Source: Paludibacteraceae bacterium
Lineage (GTDB): Bacteria > Bacteroidota > Bacteroidia > Bacteroidales > Paludibacteraceae
Direction: 5' to 3'
Length of the DNA stretch: 64,000 nucleotides
NCBI GenBank assembly: GCA_024405895.1
Contig: JAKSNW010000007.1
Coordinates: 1 to 64,000, forward strand
Below the pieces are notes generated by a model that did no database searches, was not told the DNA's origin, and saw only the letters and a program-made list of their open reading frames with translations. This document shows, one piece after another, positions 18,268 through 26,638 of the stretch; the first letter of the stretch is position 1; each line of letters opens with the position of its first letter. A program made the position numbers and the translations under genes.

Positions 18268-19290
18268 TTAGTTGATGAAATGTGTCACCTCGTTAACCAA
18301 AATAATCATATAACTGATATAGGCCACGACGAGGAAGATGCCTTCCCATCGTGTAACACTACGATTCTTGCTGTTGACAATGAAGAGGAGCATCAGGATG
18401 CTTGCGATTGTTCCGATGAGGGCATCACGCAACAGATTGTCGTAGGCTGGCAGTGGGAAGATGGATGAGGTTATGCCTAAAACAAAGAAGATATTGAACA
18501 CATTGCTGCCGACAACATTGCCGATAGCTAATTCCGTATGTCCCTTGAGTGCTGCTATGATAGAGGTTGCCAACTCCGGCAATGAGGTGCCGATGGCAAC
18601 GATAGTTACTCCGATGACAGAAGCAGGAATCTGATGGCGAGTGGCAATGGCAATGGCACCTTCCACAGTGGCTTGTCCGCCGCATGCCAAACCGACCAAT
18701 CCCACAATGATGAGAAGCAGAGTCTTTGGCAGTGGCATCAACGCTATCTCGTTGTCTTCTTCCTCTACCAATGTTCCTTCTGCCAACTGTTTGGCACGTA
18801 GTTTCTTTGTGCCGGTCAAGGTCAGATAGATGTAGGTAATGAAACAGAACACGAGAACGAGTCCTTCGTATCTGTTGAGGTCGTTTTTCAAGGCGAAGAT
18901 CATGACGAGCACGCTGGCAATGATGCTGACGATGACCTCGGGTGTGGTGCCTTTGCTGCAGAACACCGGTCTGATGGCAGCGGTGCAACCGAGTATCAAC
19001 AAGATATTGGCGATGTTGCTTCCCAGCACGTTGGTGATAGCCAAATCGGTCTCGTGGTCAATGGCTGAGGCTAAGTTTACAACCATCTCAGGCATAGAGG
19101 TACCCATCGCCACAACGGTCAGACCAATCACGAGGTCGGACATGTGGAAACGTTTTGCCAGGCTGCTGGCTCCGTCAACCAACCAGTCCGCTGCCACTGT
19201 CAGTAGCACGAAACCGATGACAAGCAGAAGGTAACTGGTGAGTTCGGCACCAAGGAAACCGGATAGAAAATCTGTAAACAAAAGCAACAT
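18268..19290 (-). CDS. CaCA-family sodium/calcium exchanger, YrbG-like
   Basis: A 340-residue inner-membrane antiporter with about ten transmembrane segments in two inverted halves. Both alpha repeats are plain: GTSMPEMVVNLASAI with NVLGSNIANILLILG in the first half, and GTSLPELATSIIAAL with NVVGSNVFNIFFVLG in the second; their Glu residues would bind the cation. A charged cytosolic loop (LVEEEDNEIAL) separates the halves. It lies ten bases after the S41 protease gene. Confidence 0.92.
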   Translation of the reverse strand: MLLLFTDFLSGFLGAELTSYLLLVIGFVLLTVAADWLVDGASSLAKRFHMSDLVIGLTVVAMGTSMPEMVVNLASAIDHETDLAITNVLGSNIANILLILGCTAAIRPVFCSKGTTPEVIVSIIASVLVMIFALKNDLNRYEGLVLVFCFITYIYLTLTGTKKLRAKQLAEGTLVEEEDNEIALMPLPKTLLLIIVGLVGLACGGQATVEGAIAIATRHQIPASVIGVTIVAIGTSLPELATSIIAALKGHTELAIGNVVGSNVFNIFFVLGITSSIFPLPAYDNLLRDALIGTIASILMLLFIVNSKNRSVTRWEGIFLVVAYISYMIILVNEVTHFIN

Positions 19291-19300
19291 AACTTAATTC

Positions 19301-20905
19301 TTATTTCTTTCGGAACAACTCAACAGCCTTCAGCACCGTCTCATCGTATGTGTTGGTGTAGGAGAAGAAGGCGTTCTCGTCGAGAATGTTTCTGATGATA
19401 TAGCCAATGACTGCATGCTCCAACAGCAGTCGTGACTTGGCGTACTGTACTTTATCTATTTTCAAACCATTGTGAGCGCAATAGGTCTGGAATTCGTTCA
19501 TGATTCCATGACTTTGCAGATAGCGTTCCATCTCCTTCCAAGTCTTGAGATTGGTGAATTCCTTACGATGAGCCATTGTATAGGTGATGGCGAATTTGTA
19601 AGGCAATGACTTGTCGATAGCAGAACGGAAGAATGGTGTGAAATCGGATGTGTCTCGTGGAACGAATACATCCGGCATGATGCCGCCGCCGCCATAGACT
19701 TGACGTCCGCTCACGGTATAGTAAGTGGTGGTGTCATTCTGGTGGATGCTGTCGGCATGGAAAAACTCGCCGTGAATGTAACGGTTGTAGATATCTGCCT
19801 CGTAGTCCTCGGCATTGCCTCGGGTATAAGGTTTTTGAATGCAGCGACCGGATGGTGTATAATAACGGGCTACTGTCATGCGAACGGCAGAACCATCGCG
19901 GAATGGCATCTGAGTTTGCACGAGACCCTTGCCGAAAGAACGGCGACCGACAATCAGACCACGGTCGTTGTCTTGAACGGCACCTGCGAAGATTTCGCTG
20001 GCTGAGGCAGAGAACTCATCAATCAAGACAATCAGTTTGAGGTCTGTAGCAGAACCTGCACCGTTGGCTAACCACTCACGACGTGGCTGACGGTAGCCCT
20101 CCATATAGACAAGCATGGAGTTGTTCTTGATCAATTCGTTGAGCATGTTGACAGCAGCTTCAAGGAAACCGCCAGTGTTGCCACGGAGGTCGATGATGAT
20201 TTTTCTAACATGCTCTTTTTTCAGTTTTGCCAATGCATTCAGGAACTCCGAGTAGGTGTTTTCTGCGAATTTTGAAACTGAGATATAGCCGATTTCCGAG
20301 TCTATCATGTAGGCAGCGTCGACGCTATAGGTTGGAATCTCGGCACGTTTGATGGTGAAGTGGAGCAGAGAGTCAACGTATGGACGTTTGACTGTCAGTC
20401 TTACCTTTGTTCCGCGTTCGCCTTTCAGCGTATGCATGATTTTCTGCGTAGTGACTTCTTTGCCTGTCAGTTTTACGGTGTCTGCTTTCAGAATCTGGTC
20501 ATCAGGCAGCAAGCCGGCGGCTTCGCATGGACCATCCTTCACTACTTTTACCACATTGACGGTGTCGTTGAAGTAATTGAACTGGATGCCGATACCTACG
20601 AAGCTGGCACTCAACTCGTCATTTACGGTCTGCAACTCCTCGGCAGGGATGTAGGAGGAGTGAGGGTCGAGTTGTGACATGATGATAGGCACTACATTCT
20701 CCGCGATGCTGTCGAGATTGATGCTGTCTACATACGACTGGTTCATCATCTCGAACAGTTCAGATACTTTGTTGCCTACGGCACGATTAGCCTTGCTTGG
20801 CACCACCATGGCATATCTGAATGCGTTGCGGGTGATGAGGCTGCCGAGCAGAATGCCAATGGCCATTGCCAAGGCGATAATCAAAGGAACAAAGGCTTTC
20901 TTCAT
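19301..20905 (-). CDS. S41 C-terminal processing protease
   Basis: A 534-residue periplasmic serine protease (CtpA/Prc type). An N-terminal membrane anchor (FVPLIIALAMAIGILLGSLI) is followed by a PDZ domain around residues 95-180 (GIGIQFNYFNDTVNVVKVVKDGPCEAAGLLPDDQI region) and the peptidase core: RGNTGGFLEAAVNML, then the nucleophile in DEFSASASEIFAGAVQDND and the general-base Lys in GRRSFGKGLVQTQ. It shares four bases with the dCMP deaminase gene upstream, so the two are translationally coupled. Confidence 0.93.
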   Translation of the reverse strand: MKKAFVPLIIALAMAIGILLGSLITRNAFRYAMVVPSKANRAVGNKVSELFEMMNQSYVDSINLDSIAENVVPIIMSQLDPHSSYIPAEELQTVNDELSASFVGIGIQFNYFNDTVNVVKVVKDGPCEAAGLLPDDQILKADTVKLTGKEVTTQKIMHTLKGERGTKVRLTVKRPYVDSLLHFTIKRAEIPTYSVDAAYMIDSEIGYISVSKFAENTYSEFLNALAKLKKEHVRKIIIDLRGNTGGFLEAAVNMLNELIKNNSMLVYMEGYRQPRREWLANGAGSATDLKLIVLIDEFSASASEIFAGAVQDNDRGLIVGRRSFGKGLVQTQMPFRDGSAVRMTVARYYTPSGRCIQKPYTRGNAEDYEADIYNRYIHGEFFHADSIHQNDTTTYYTVSGRQVYGGGGIMPDVFVPRDTSDFTPFFRSAIDKSLPYKFAITYTMAHRKEFTNLKTWKEMERYLQSHGIMNEFQTYCAHNGLKIDKVQYAKSRLLLEHAVIGYIIRNILDENAFFSYTNTYDETVLKAVELFRKK

Positions 20906-21336
20906 TCTTTTTTGTCTTCTAATAACATCACTTCAATACCTGCACGTTTCAGCAGTTCGAGACCATCCATGATACGATAGTTCTCACCGTAGACCACACG
21001 TTTGATGCCGGCTTGAATGATTAGTTTGGCGCATTCGATGCAGGGCGAAGCAGTGACGTAAAGTGTGGCACCATTGCTGCTGTTGTTGGAACGTGCCACT
21101 TTGGTGATGGCGTTGGCTTCGGCATGCAGAACGTAGGGTTTCGATACGTTGTTTTCGTCTTCGCATACGTTCTCGAAACCTGATGGTGTGCCGTTGAAAC
21201 CGTCGGAGATAATCATCTGGTTGTTCACCAGCAAGGCTCCAACTTTACGGCGTGTGCAATAGGAATTCTCTGCCCAGATGCGTGCCATACGCATGTATCT
21301 GTGGTCGAGAGCCAACTTCTTTTCTTCTTTCTCCAT
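20902..21336 (-). CDS. dCMP deaminase
   Basis: A 144-residue zinc deaminase converting dCMP to dUMP for dTMP synthesis (ComEB/dCMP type). Zinc motifs are HAEANAITKV and ASPCIECAKLIIQ. MEKEEKKLALDHRYMRMA at the ATG at 21336 is taken as the start; an upstream frame adds 11 residues of no apparent family character. It overlaps the S41 gene by four bases. Confidence 0.93.
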   Translation of the reverse strand: MEKEEKKLALDHRYMRMARIWAENSYCTRRKVGALLVNNQMIISDGFNGTPSGFENVCEDENNVSKPYVLHAEANAITKVARSNNSSNGATLYVTASPCIECAKLIIQAGIKRVVYGENYRIMDGLELLKRAGIEVMLLEDKKE

Positions 21337-21378
21337 GTTGAAGATTGTTTGTCGCTGACAGAAAATCAACGTCAGAGA

Positions 21379-21984
21379 TTAGTGTTTCTTTTTCTTGAGG
21401 GTGTTAGGGTTGCCACCTTTCATGATGAACTCGTTCATCTCGTAGTTGAGCTTGTCGATATAGTCGATGTGAAGCTTGAGGTAGCCGTCGCCTTCTGGGT
21501 TGTCAATACGATAGATGTCGATACGGCCCATGCTGCGTGATGGACGGTAGCGTTTGTCTTCTGGGAATTTCTTGATGTAGATAGAGTGGTTAGGGTGACC
21601 ATTCTGTTCGCCTTCGTCGGAGAAGTTGTTGCCGTTTTCGTCGCGAATCAGTTGAACCATGTTGGTATAGAGTTTCTCCATCTCTTCCTCGTCGAGGGTC
21701 TCAAGCACAACTTTGGCTTGATAGACTTTCTTGTTCTTGGCGTTAAAATAGACGAAGATGGTAGCATCCTGACCCATAAATTGACCGTAGAAACGGTGGG
21801 CTGTCACTGTTTTCTGGGCGTTGTAGTCTACGTCGGCTACAAGGCCTTTTGCAATGAGCTTTTTCTCGAATGTTGAGGCCACGCCATTCATTGGCAAGCC
21901 CATAAATTTTACATGAGGTTCTTGGGCAGCACGGATACTGAGTGAGAGTAGGAGTGCGGCAAGCAGAAATACTACTTTTTTCAT
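21379..21984 (-). CDS. Secreted protein of unknown function
   Basis: A 201-residue protein with a Sec signal peptide (MKKVVFLLAALLLSLSIRAA) cut near AQE. The mature part starts HVKFMGLPMNGVASTFEKKL and ends with a Lys/His-rich tail (LKKKKH). I recognise no domain; the short FMGLPMNG phrase recurs, as I recall, in small secreted Bacteroidales proteins. It is the first gene of a ten-gene run down to pgk. The ATG at 21984 is chosen because the longer frame upstream reads through the promoter region. Confidence 0.75.
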   Translation of the reverse strand: MKKVVFLLAALLLSLSIRAAQEPHVKFMGLPMNGVASTFEKKLIAKGLVADVDYNAQKTVTAHRFYGQFMGQDATIFVYFNAKNKKVYQAKVVLETLDEEEMEKLYTNMVQLIRDENGNNFSDEGEQNGHPNHSIYIKKFPEDKRYRPSRSMGRIDIYRIDNPEGDGYLKLHIDYIDKLNYEMNEFIMKGGNPNTLKKKKH

Positions 21985-22091
21985 TGTTTCTTTGGTATTT
22001 GAGTTGTTTGTTTTTGTCGTTGTTTTATAGCTATTTAACACGTTGATTCTGCTGCTTTGCAGTAGGCAAGGCGCTATTTCGCTATATCGGG

Positions 22092-22099
22092 CAAAGATA
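22092..22099 (-). promoter_or_regulatory. -7 promoter box of the 21.98-12.80 kb run
   Basis: The reverse strand reads TATCTTTG, 107 bases before the first ATG. No further promoter-terminator pair is obvious within the run, so it may drive all ten genes, including hpt, adk, obgE and pgk. Confidence 0.6.
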
Positions 22100-22467
22100 C
22101 GATTTTTCTTTGGATTAGGTGGTATTCCTATGTGAAAATAGTTAGGCTGTCGGCATGGAGCAAAATGGTTGGGATTTTTCTGATTTTGAGAATGGAAAAA
22201 AACATTTGGTAGGACGGAAAAACATGTTGTAAAAAGGAGAAACAAAATGGCTTTTTATCGTCTCATTTTGTAGTCGGACAGTTGCAAAATGGTTGTGTGT
22301 TGTGAGATTTGCAGAATGTTGGAATCCAAGTGGTTTGAGATTTTTGCACTTTGAGTTTTCAGTGATACGTTATGACTTTTTTCGTGGACAATATGTGGCG
22401 CATAAAAACGGTTTAGCTACGGCTTTTTTCATGTTGAAAACAAGGAATTCAAAATGGCAAAAACGAC
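22100..22467. other. Non-coding stretch with degenerate AAATGG motifs
   Basis: No gene. It is rich in loose copies of CAAAATGG or GAATGG (22160, 22187, 22242, 22284, 22311), some 42 or 82 bases apart, but the spacing is not consistent. A similar purine-rich stretch is found at 42290-42650. Confidence 0.4.
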
Positions 22468-22499
22468 CAAAGGTCAGCTTCTGATGAAACTGACCTTTG
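22468..22499 (-). terminator. Terminator of the FISUMP-like lipoprotein gene
   Basis: CAAAGGTCAG and CTGACCTTTG form a 10-bp stem with a 12-base loop, and a T run follows on the reverse strand. It lies 23 bases past the stop of the gene at 22523. Confidence 0.8.
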
Positions 22500-22522
22500 A
22501 TATCGTGGGTTTGATTCCCGTC

Positions 22523-23335
22523 TTAGAACTTCTGAACTAAGCGAACGGAGTATCCGTTGATGCGTGAATTGGCATTTTTAACGGTGATTTCGCCAGAACC
22601 GAAATAGAGGCAATAGGCACAATGTGAGCCTTCGGCAGTGGTGCTCCAATAGAAGCCGTATGAGCCGACGTTCATGGTCTGCTGGGCATGACGATAGCCT
22701 GCTGCTGGGAGGAATACGGCACCATTGGCTTCCATGTGTTGCCATTCCAAATCGGTGTAGTTGTTTTTGGCGTAACTGGTGCCTTTGGTGAATTCGCAGT
22801 CATAAGGAATCTCCCAATCCTCAGGGAGAATGATGAGACCTAAGACATCTTCCACTTTGCCTAAGCCAGTGGTATGATGCTTAAGCAGATAAGCCCATTC
22901 TTCTTGGCTCAGTGTGAACCAGTCGCCAGCCTTGCCGGCGCCGTAGATGGCGTTGTTTTGGCCCCAATCGTAGAGGGTAGAGGCGATGTTCTCCTCTGTG
23001 CCGATATAGTCACTGTAGACGGTGGAAATGGTGTAAGGGTTCAATCCTTCGTTGCCTGATGTTGCCCAACCGAAGAGGTCAATCCAACCCTCATTGGCAG
23101 ATGAAATATTGTTGTTTTGTTCGCCTACCATGCGGTATTGTACTTCTGCAAAACGCCATGAGTTGGTTGAGGCTTGGTATTGAAGGTTGCCTGGTGAGAA
23201 ACGAACGTAGACGCCGTCGGCAATGGCAAAACGGCCTGGCAGTTGCTTTGCTTGGAACTCTGGCTCTTTGTTTCCGCAGGAACAAAGGCATGAGATGATT
23301 GCCAGAACGAAAAGAGGGATAAAGGTCTTTTTCAT
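22523..23335 (-). CDS. Lipoprotein with FISUMP-like C-terminal domain
   Basis: A 270-residue lipoprotein (signal ends CLCSCGN, acylated Cys near residue 20). The mature part has VRFSPGNLQYQAST, GWIDLFGWATSGNEG, WFTLSQEEWAYLLKH and FWSTTAEGSHCAYCLYFGSG, the usual words of the FISUMP/DUF1566-like C-type-lectin-like domain found on many Bacteroidota surface proteins. It probably binds or displays something at the cell surface; the ligand is unknown. A weak hairpin in the 63-base gap upstream may partly separate it from the next gene. Confidence 0.75.
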   Translation of the reverse strand: MKKTFIPLFVLAIISCLCSCGNKEPEFQAKQLPGRFAIADGVYVRFSPGNLQYQASTNSWRFAEVQYRMVGEQNNNISSANEGWIDLFGWATSGNEGLNPYTISTVYSDYIGTEENIASTLYDWGQNNAIYGAGKAGDWFTLSQEEWAYLLKHHTTGLGKVEDVLGLIILPEDWEIPYDCEFTKGTSYAKNNYTDLEWQHMEANGAVFLPAAGYRHAQQTMNVGSYGFYWSTTAEGSHCAYCLYFGSGEITVKNANSRINGYSVRLVQKF

Positions 23336-23398
23336 CGGTATGAATATCTAAACTCGGCAGAACGGAATGTCCTGCCGGGTTGTTTGTGTTAGACTGAT

Positions 23399-24058
23399 TT
23401 AGTAGTTGATGTCGTTGATTTCTGTCTGCAAGGCACCGATGTTGGTCTCGGTGTCGATAGGACCGCGATAGTGAACGTAGAGGTTGCCGGCATCGCCAGT
23501 GAACTCAACCTCAAAGGTGTTGTCGTCAATCTTTTGGATGTCGAGAGTGCCGTTATAACAGAACTTCAAACCAGCGCCGTCGCGATACCATTTCAAAACC
23601 TGTGTGTCGACGGTCAATGGGAAGTAGAGCACACGCATTGGCTTGTCGGTGAGTTCTGAATCGGTGAAGTATTTGCGATCGTAGAAGTCGGCATTTGGGC
23701 TGTGGAGATTGAAGAAGACGGTGAAAGCAGGTGCTTTGGTCATGACGGAACCAGCGTTGTCGCGGTTGTCGATAACGCGTTGAAGTTCATCTTCAATATT
23801 CACTGTTGACATGGCGAGGTTGAAGAGGATGTCGTCTTCATCAACGATACCCATGCCTTGGATACTTACATAGTTGATTTGGAGGCTGTCGAATGTACCG
23901 TCTGTTGTCTGATAACTCATATAGTTATCTTTAACGGTGGTCTCGCCTTCACCTTCACCATTGCCGTTACCGCCGTTGTTGTTCGGCTCGTCTGGGTGGC
24001 ATGCCACGAGTGCGAAAGTTGCTACGAAAGCAAGAAAGAGGTATTTTACGTATTTCAT
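23399..24058 (-). CDS. Lipoprotein of unknown function
   Basis: A 219-residue lipoprotein. The signal peptide ends FALVACHPDEP, then comes a low-complexity linker of Asn/Gly/Glu (NNNGGNGNGEGEGE) and a beta-rich domain ending IGALQTEINDINY. No family is recognised. It follows the gene at 24083 by 24 bases, and the two probably share the promoter at 24768. Confidence 0.75.
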   Translation of the reverse strand: MKYVKYLFLAFVATFALVACHPDEPNNNGGNGNGEGEGETTVKDNYMSYQTTDGTFDSLQINYVSIQGMGIVDEDDILFNLAMSTVNIEDELQRVIDNRDNAGSVMTKAPAFTVFFNLHSPNADFYDRKYFTDSELTDKPMRVLYFPLTVDTQVLKWYRDGAGLKFCYNGTLDIQKIDDNTFEVEFTGDAGNLYVHYRGPIDTETNIGALQTEINDINY

Positions 24059-24082
24059 ATTCTTATGTATTGTGCAGAATTA

Positions 24083-24709
24083 TTACATACCGAATTGTCC
24101 GAGAAGGTCTTGGAGTTTCTCCATGAGGCTGATGATTCTCTGACCATCTTTGAACTCGCCTTTGTAGTAGATCTCTACGACGCCTTTGTTGCTGTTGCCG
24201 CTGAAGTCGAGGGAGCGAACGCCCTTCTTGTCGGTTCTGATGGTGAACTTGCCGTTGGTGCCTTGGAGCATTTCAGCCATGTCGGAAGCGCCGCCGGAAA
24301 TGATGTTGGCGATGTTGAGGTCTTTCTCCAAATAGAGGTAGTTGAAGTAGTTGTTGATGTCGTCAACGCTCTTGATTTCGTATTCGCCGTCGGCAATGGT
24401 AGCCTCCTTGTCGGTATAGCCGAGGGTGAACATGATGGTAGGAGCAGGGATGGTGAGACCCATGATAGACATAGGGTTGGATATGATAGATGACAGCGTG
24501 GTCTCGAAATCATAGTTTGAGATGATGAAGTCGTGACTGATGGTGCCGTCTTCGTTGTCAATGTCGGCATAATAGACGAACTCTGGCTTCATACCGTTGA
24601 AGCCGTGGACGCTGATGCTGTTTTCCTTGTTTTTAGGCTCGTTGTTGCATGAGGTCAACGATACCAGGACTGACAAAACGAGTGCCAGTGAGAAAATGAG
24701 TTTCTTCAT
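24083..24709 (-). CDS. Lipoprotein of unknown function
   Basis: A 208-residue lipoprotein. The ATG at 24709 gives a signal peptide ending VSLTSCNNEP (acylated Cys near residue 21). The rest is a single domain with no recognised signature, ending in an amphipathic helix (LMEKLQDLLGQFGM). Its size and place match the gene at 23399, but the sequences are not clearly alike. A longer upstream start would cross the promoter. Confidence 0.72.
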   Translation of the reverse strand: MKKLIFSLALVLSVLVSLTSCNNEPKNKENSISVHGFNGMKPEFVYYADIDNEDGTISHDFIISNYDFETTLSSIISNPMSIMGLTIPAPTIMFTLGYTDKEATIADGEYEIKSVDDINNYFNYLYLEKDLNIANIISGGASDMAEMLQGTNGKFTIRTDKKGVRSLDFSGNSNKGVVEIYYKGEFKDGQRIISLMEKLQDLLGQFGM

Positions 24710-24767
24710 TTTGTATAGTATGATTAAGATTTGTACGTGTCGGGTGAAGGCATACGCTTTCACGTGG

Positions 24768-24775
24768 CAAAGGTA
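24768..24775 (-). promoter_or_regulatory. -7 promoter box of the lipoprotein pair
   Basis: The reverse strand reads TACCTTTG 58 bases before the ATG at 24709. Together with 24859-24866 it makes a divergent promoter region with ftcD. Confidence 0.5.
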
Positions 24776-24858
24776 AGGAAAATTTTTGGATTTCGGGGCT
24801 TTGCTCCTTTATTTGTTTGAAAAGTGGAAAACGTACATACTATATAAAAAAATATGCT

Positions 24859-24866
24859 TATCTTTG
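24859..24866 (+). promoter_or_regulatory. -7 promoter box of ftcD-hutU
   Basis: TATCTTTG, 59 bases before the ftcD ATG. No TTTG at the right distance. Confidence 0.6.
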
Positions 24867-24925
24867 TGCAATGTTTCCCAACGGGGAGCGTAATGCGTAA
24901 ATAATTACTAAACAAATATCTATAT

Positions 24926-26626
24926 ATGGAAAAGAAACTTATTGAGTGCGTTCCTAACTTTAGTGAAGGACGTGATCTCGCAGTTATCAAACAAATCACA
25001 GACGTGATTGAGGCTGTAGAAGGTGTAAAACTTCTTGACGTGGATCCAGGCGAGGCTACCAACCGTACCGTTGTAACCTTCGTCGGCGAACCAGAACCAG
25101 TGATGGAAGCAGCCTTCTTGGCAGTAAGAAAGGCTTCTGAACTCATCGACATGAGCAAACACCACGGTGCTCACCCACGTATGGGCGCTACCGACGTTTG
25201 CCCTCTCGTTCCTGTTGCAAATATCACCCTCGAAGAATGCGCAGAACTCGCTCGCACACTCGGCAAACGCATCGGCGACGAACTCGGCATCCCAGTATAT
25301 GCCTACGAGGCTGCAGCCCTCACCCCAGAGCGCCGCAACTTGGCCATCTGCCGTAAAGGCGAATACGAGGCTTTGTCAAAACGCTTCAACGAAGAAGGCG
25401 AGAAACCAGACTTCGGTCCATCCGTATGGAACGAGTTCACCTCACGCTCTGGTGCTACCGCTGTAGGTGCCCGCGACTTCCTCATCGCTGTCAACTACAA
25501 CCTCAACAGCACCTCAACCCGTCGTGCCAACGCTATCGCATTCGACGTACGCGAAAAAGGTCGTCCACAACGCGAGGGCGGCAAGCCAAACGGTAAACCA
25601 ATGAAAGATGAGAACGGCGAGGTTATCATGCTCCCAGGTACTTTGAAGGGTACAAAGGCCATCGGCTGGTACATCGACGAGTACGGCATCGCTCAGGTTT
25701 CAATGAACATCACCAACATCCGTGAGACTCCACTCCACGTCGCTTTCGACGAGGTATGCCGCTGTGCTGCCAACCGTGGTCTCCGCGTAACCGGCACCGA
25801 GATCGTAGGCTTGATTCCAAAGAGCACCCTCATCGACGCAGGAAAACACTTCCTCCGCAAACAACAACGCTCTGTTGGTATCCATGAAAGCGAAATCATC
25901 AAGATTGCCGTTAAATCAATGGGTCTTGACGACTTGAAACCATTCGACCCAAGCGAGAAAGTTATCGAGTACATGCTCGAGGACAAAAATAAGAAACGCC
26001 TCATCGACCTCACCTGCAAAGGCTTCGCTGAGGAGACCGCAAGCGAATCACCTGCTCCAGGCGGTGGCTCAATCTCTGCTTACATGGGCTCATTGGCTGC
26101 AGCCCTCGGCACCATGGTAGGCAACCTCTCAAGCCACAAACCAGGCTGGGACGACCGCTGGGACTTCTTCTCAAACTGGGCAGAACAGGGTCAGGAACTC
26201 ATGGCTCGCCTCCTCCACCTCGTTGACGAAGACACAGAGGCCTTCAACAAGATCATGGCCGTATTCTCAATGCCTAAATCAACCGACGAAGAGAAAGCAG
26301 CCCGCTCAAAGGCTATGCAAGAGGCAACCCTCTACGCAACCCAAGTGCCTCTCGAGACCATGAAGGCTTCTTTCGCAACCTTCCCATTGGTTAAGATGAT
26401 GGCCGAAGAGGGCAACCCTAACTCAGTGTCTGACGCTGGCGTAGGCGCTTTGGCTGCCCGCGCTGCCGTGCTCGGTGCCCACCTCAACGTGAAGATCAAC
26501 GCTGCCGGCCTCAAAGACCGTGCCGTTGCCGACGCTCTCGTTGCAGAGGCCGACAAGATCGCTGCTGAGGCTTGCAAGATGGAGGAAGAAATCCTCGTTA
26601 TCGTAAACCAAAAGATTAACGGTTAA
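24926..26626 (+). CDS. ftcD: Glutamate formimidoyltransferase / formimidoyl-THF cyclodeaminase
   Basis: A 566-residue fused enzyme of histidine breakdown. Residues 1 to about 330 are the formiminotransferase (ECVPNFSEGRD, DPGEATNRTVVTFVG, HHGAHPRMGATDVCP), moving the formimino group to tetrahydrofolate; from about residue 350 the cyclodeaminase (SPAPGGGSISAYMGSLAAALG, MSKSTDEEKAARSKA-like helix) releases ammonia. The fusion is the form known from Bacteroides and vertebrates. Codons end strongly in C, suggesting high expression. hutU starts 12 bases later. hutH and hutI are not in the window. Confidence 0.95.
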   Translation: MEKKLIECVPNFSEGRDLAVIKQITDVIEAVEGVKLLDVDPGEATNRTVVTFVGEPEPVMEAAFLAVRKASELIDMSKHHGAHPRMGATDVCPLVPVANITLEECAELARTLGKRIGDELGIPVYAYEAAALTPERRNLAICRKGEYEALSKRFNEEGEKPDFGPSVWNEFTSRSGATAVGARDFLIAVNYNLNSTSTRRANAIAFDVREKGRPQREGGKPNGKPMKDENGEVIMLPGTLKGTKAIGWYIDEYGIAQVSMNITNIRETPLHVAFDEVCRCAANRGLRVTGTEIVGLIPKSTLIDAGKHFLRKQQRSVGIHESEIIKIAVKSMGLDDLKPFDPSEKVIEYMLEDKNKKRLIDLTCKGFAEETASESPAPGGGSISAYMGSLAAALGTMVGNLSSHKPGWDDRWDFFSNWAEQGQELMARLLHLVDEDTEAFNKIMAVFSMPKSTDEEKAARSKAMQEATLYATQVPLETMKASFATFPLVKMMAEEGNPNSVSDAGVGALAARAAVLGAHLNVKINAAGLKDRAVADALVAEADKIAAEACKMEEEILVIVNQKING

Positions 26627-26638
26627 TACTTCAACAAT

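Noticed and set aside
22100-22470. Another 42-bp array
   Set aside because: Motifs CAAAATGG are present, with one pair 42 apart, but the rest are irregular (27, 82, 124), so phasing is not established.
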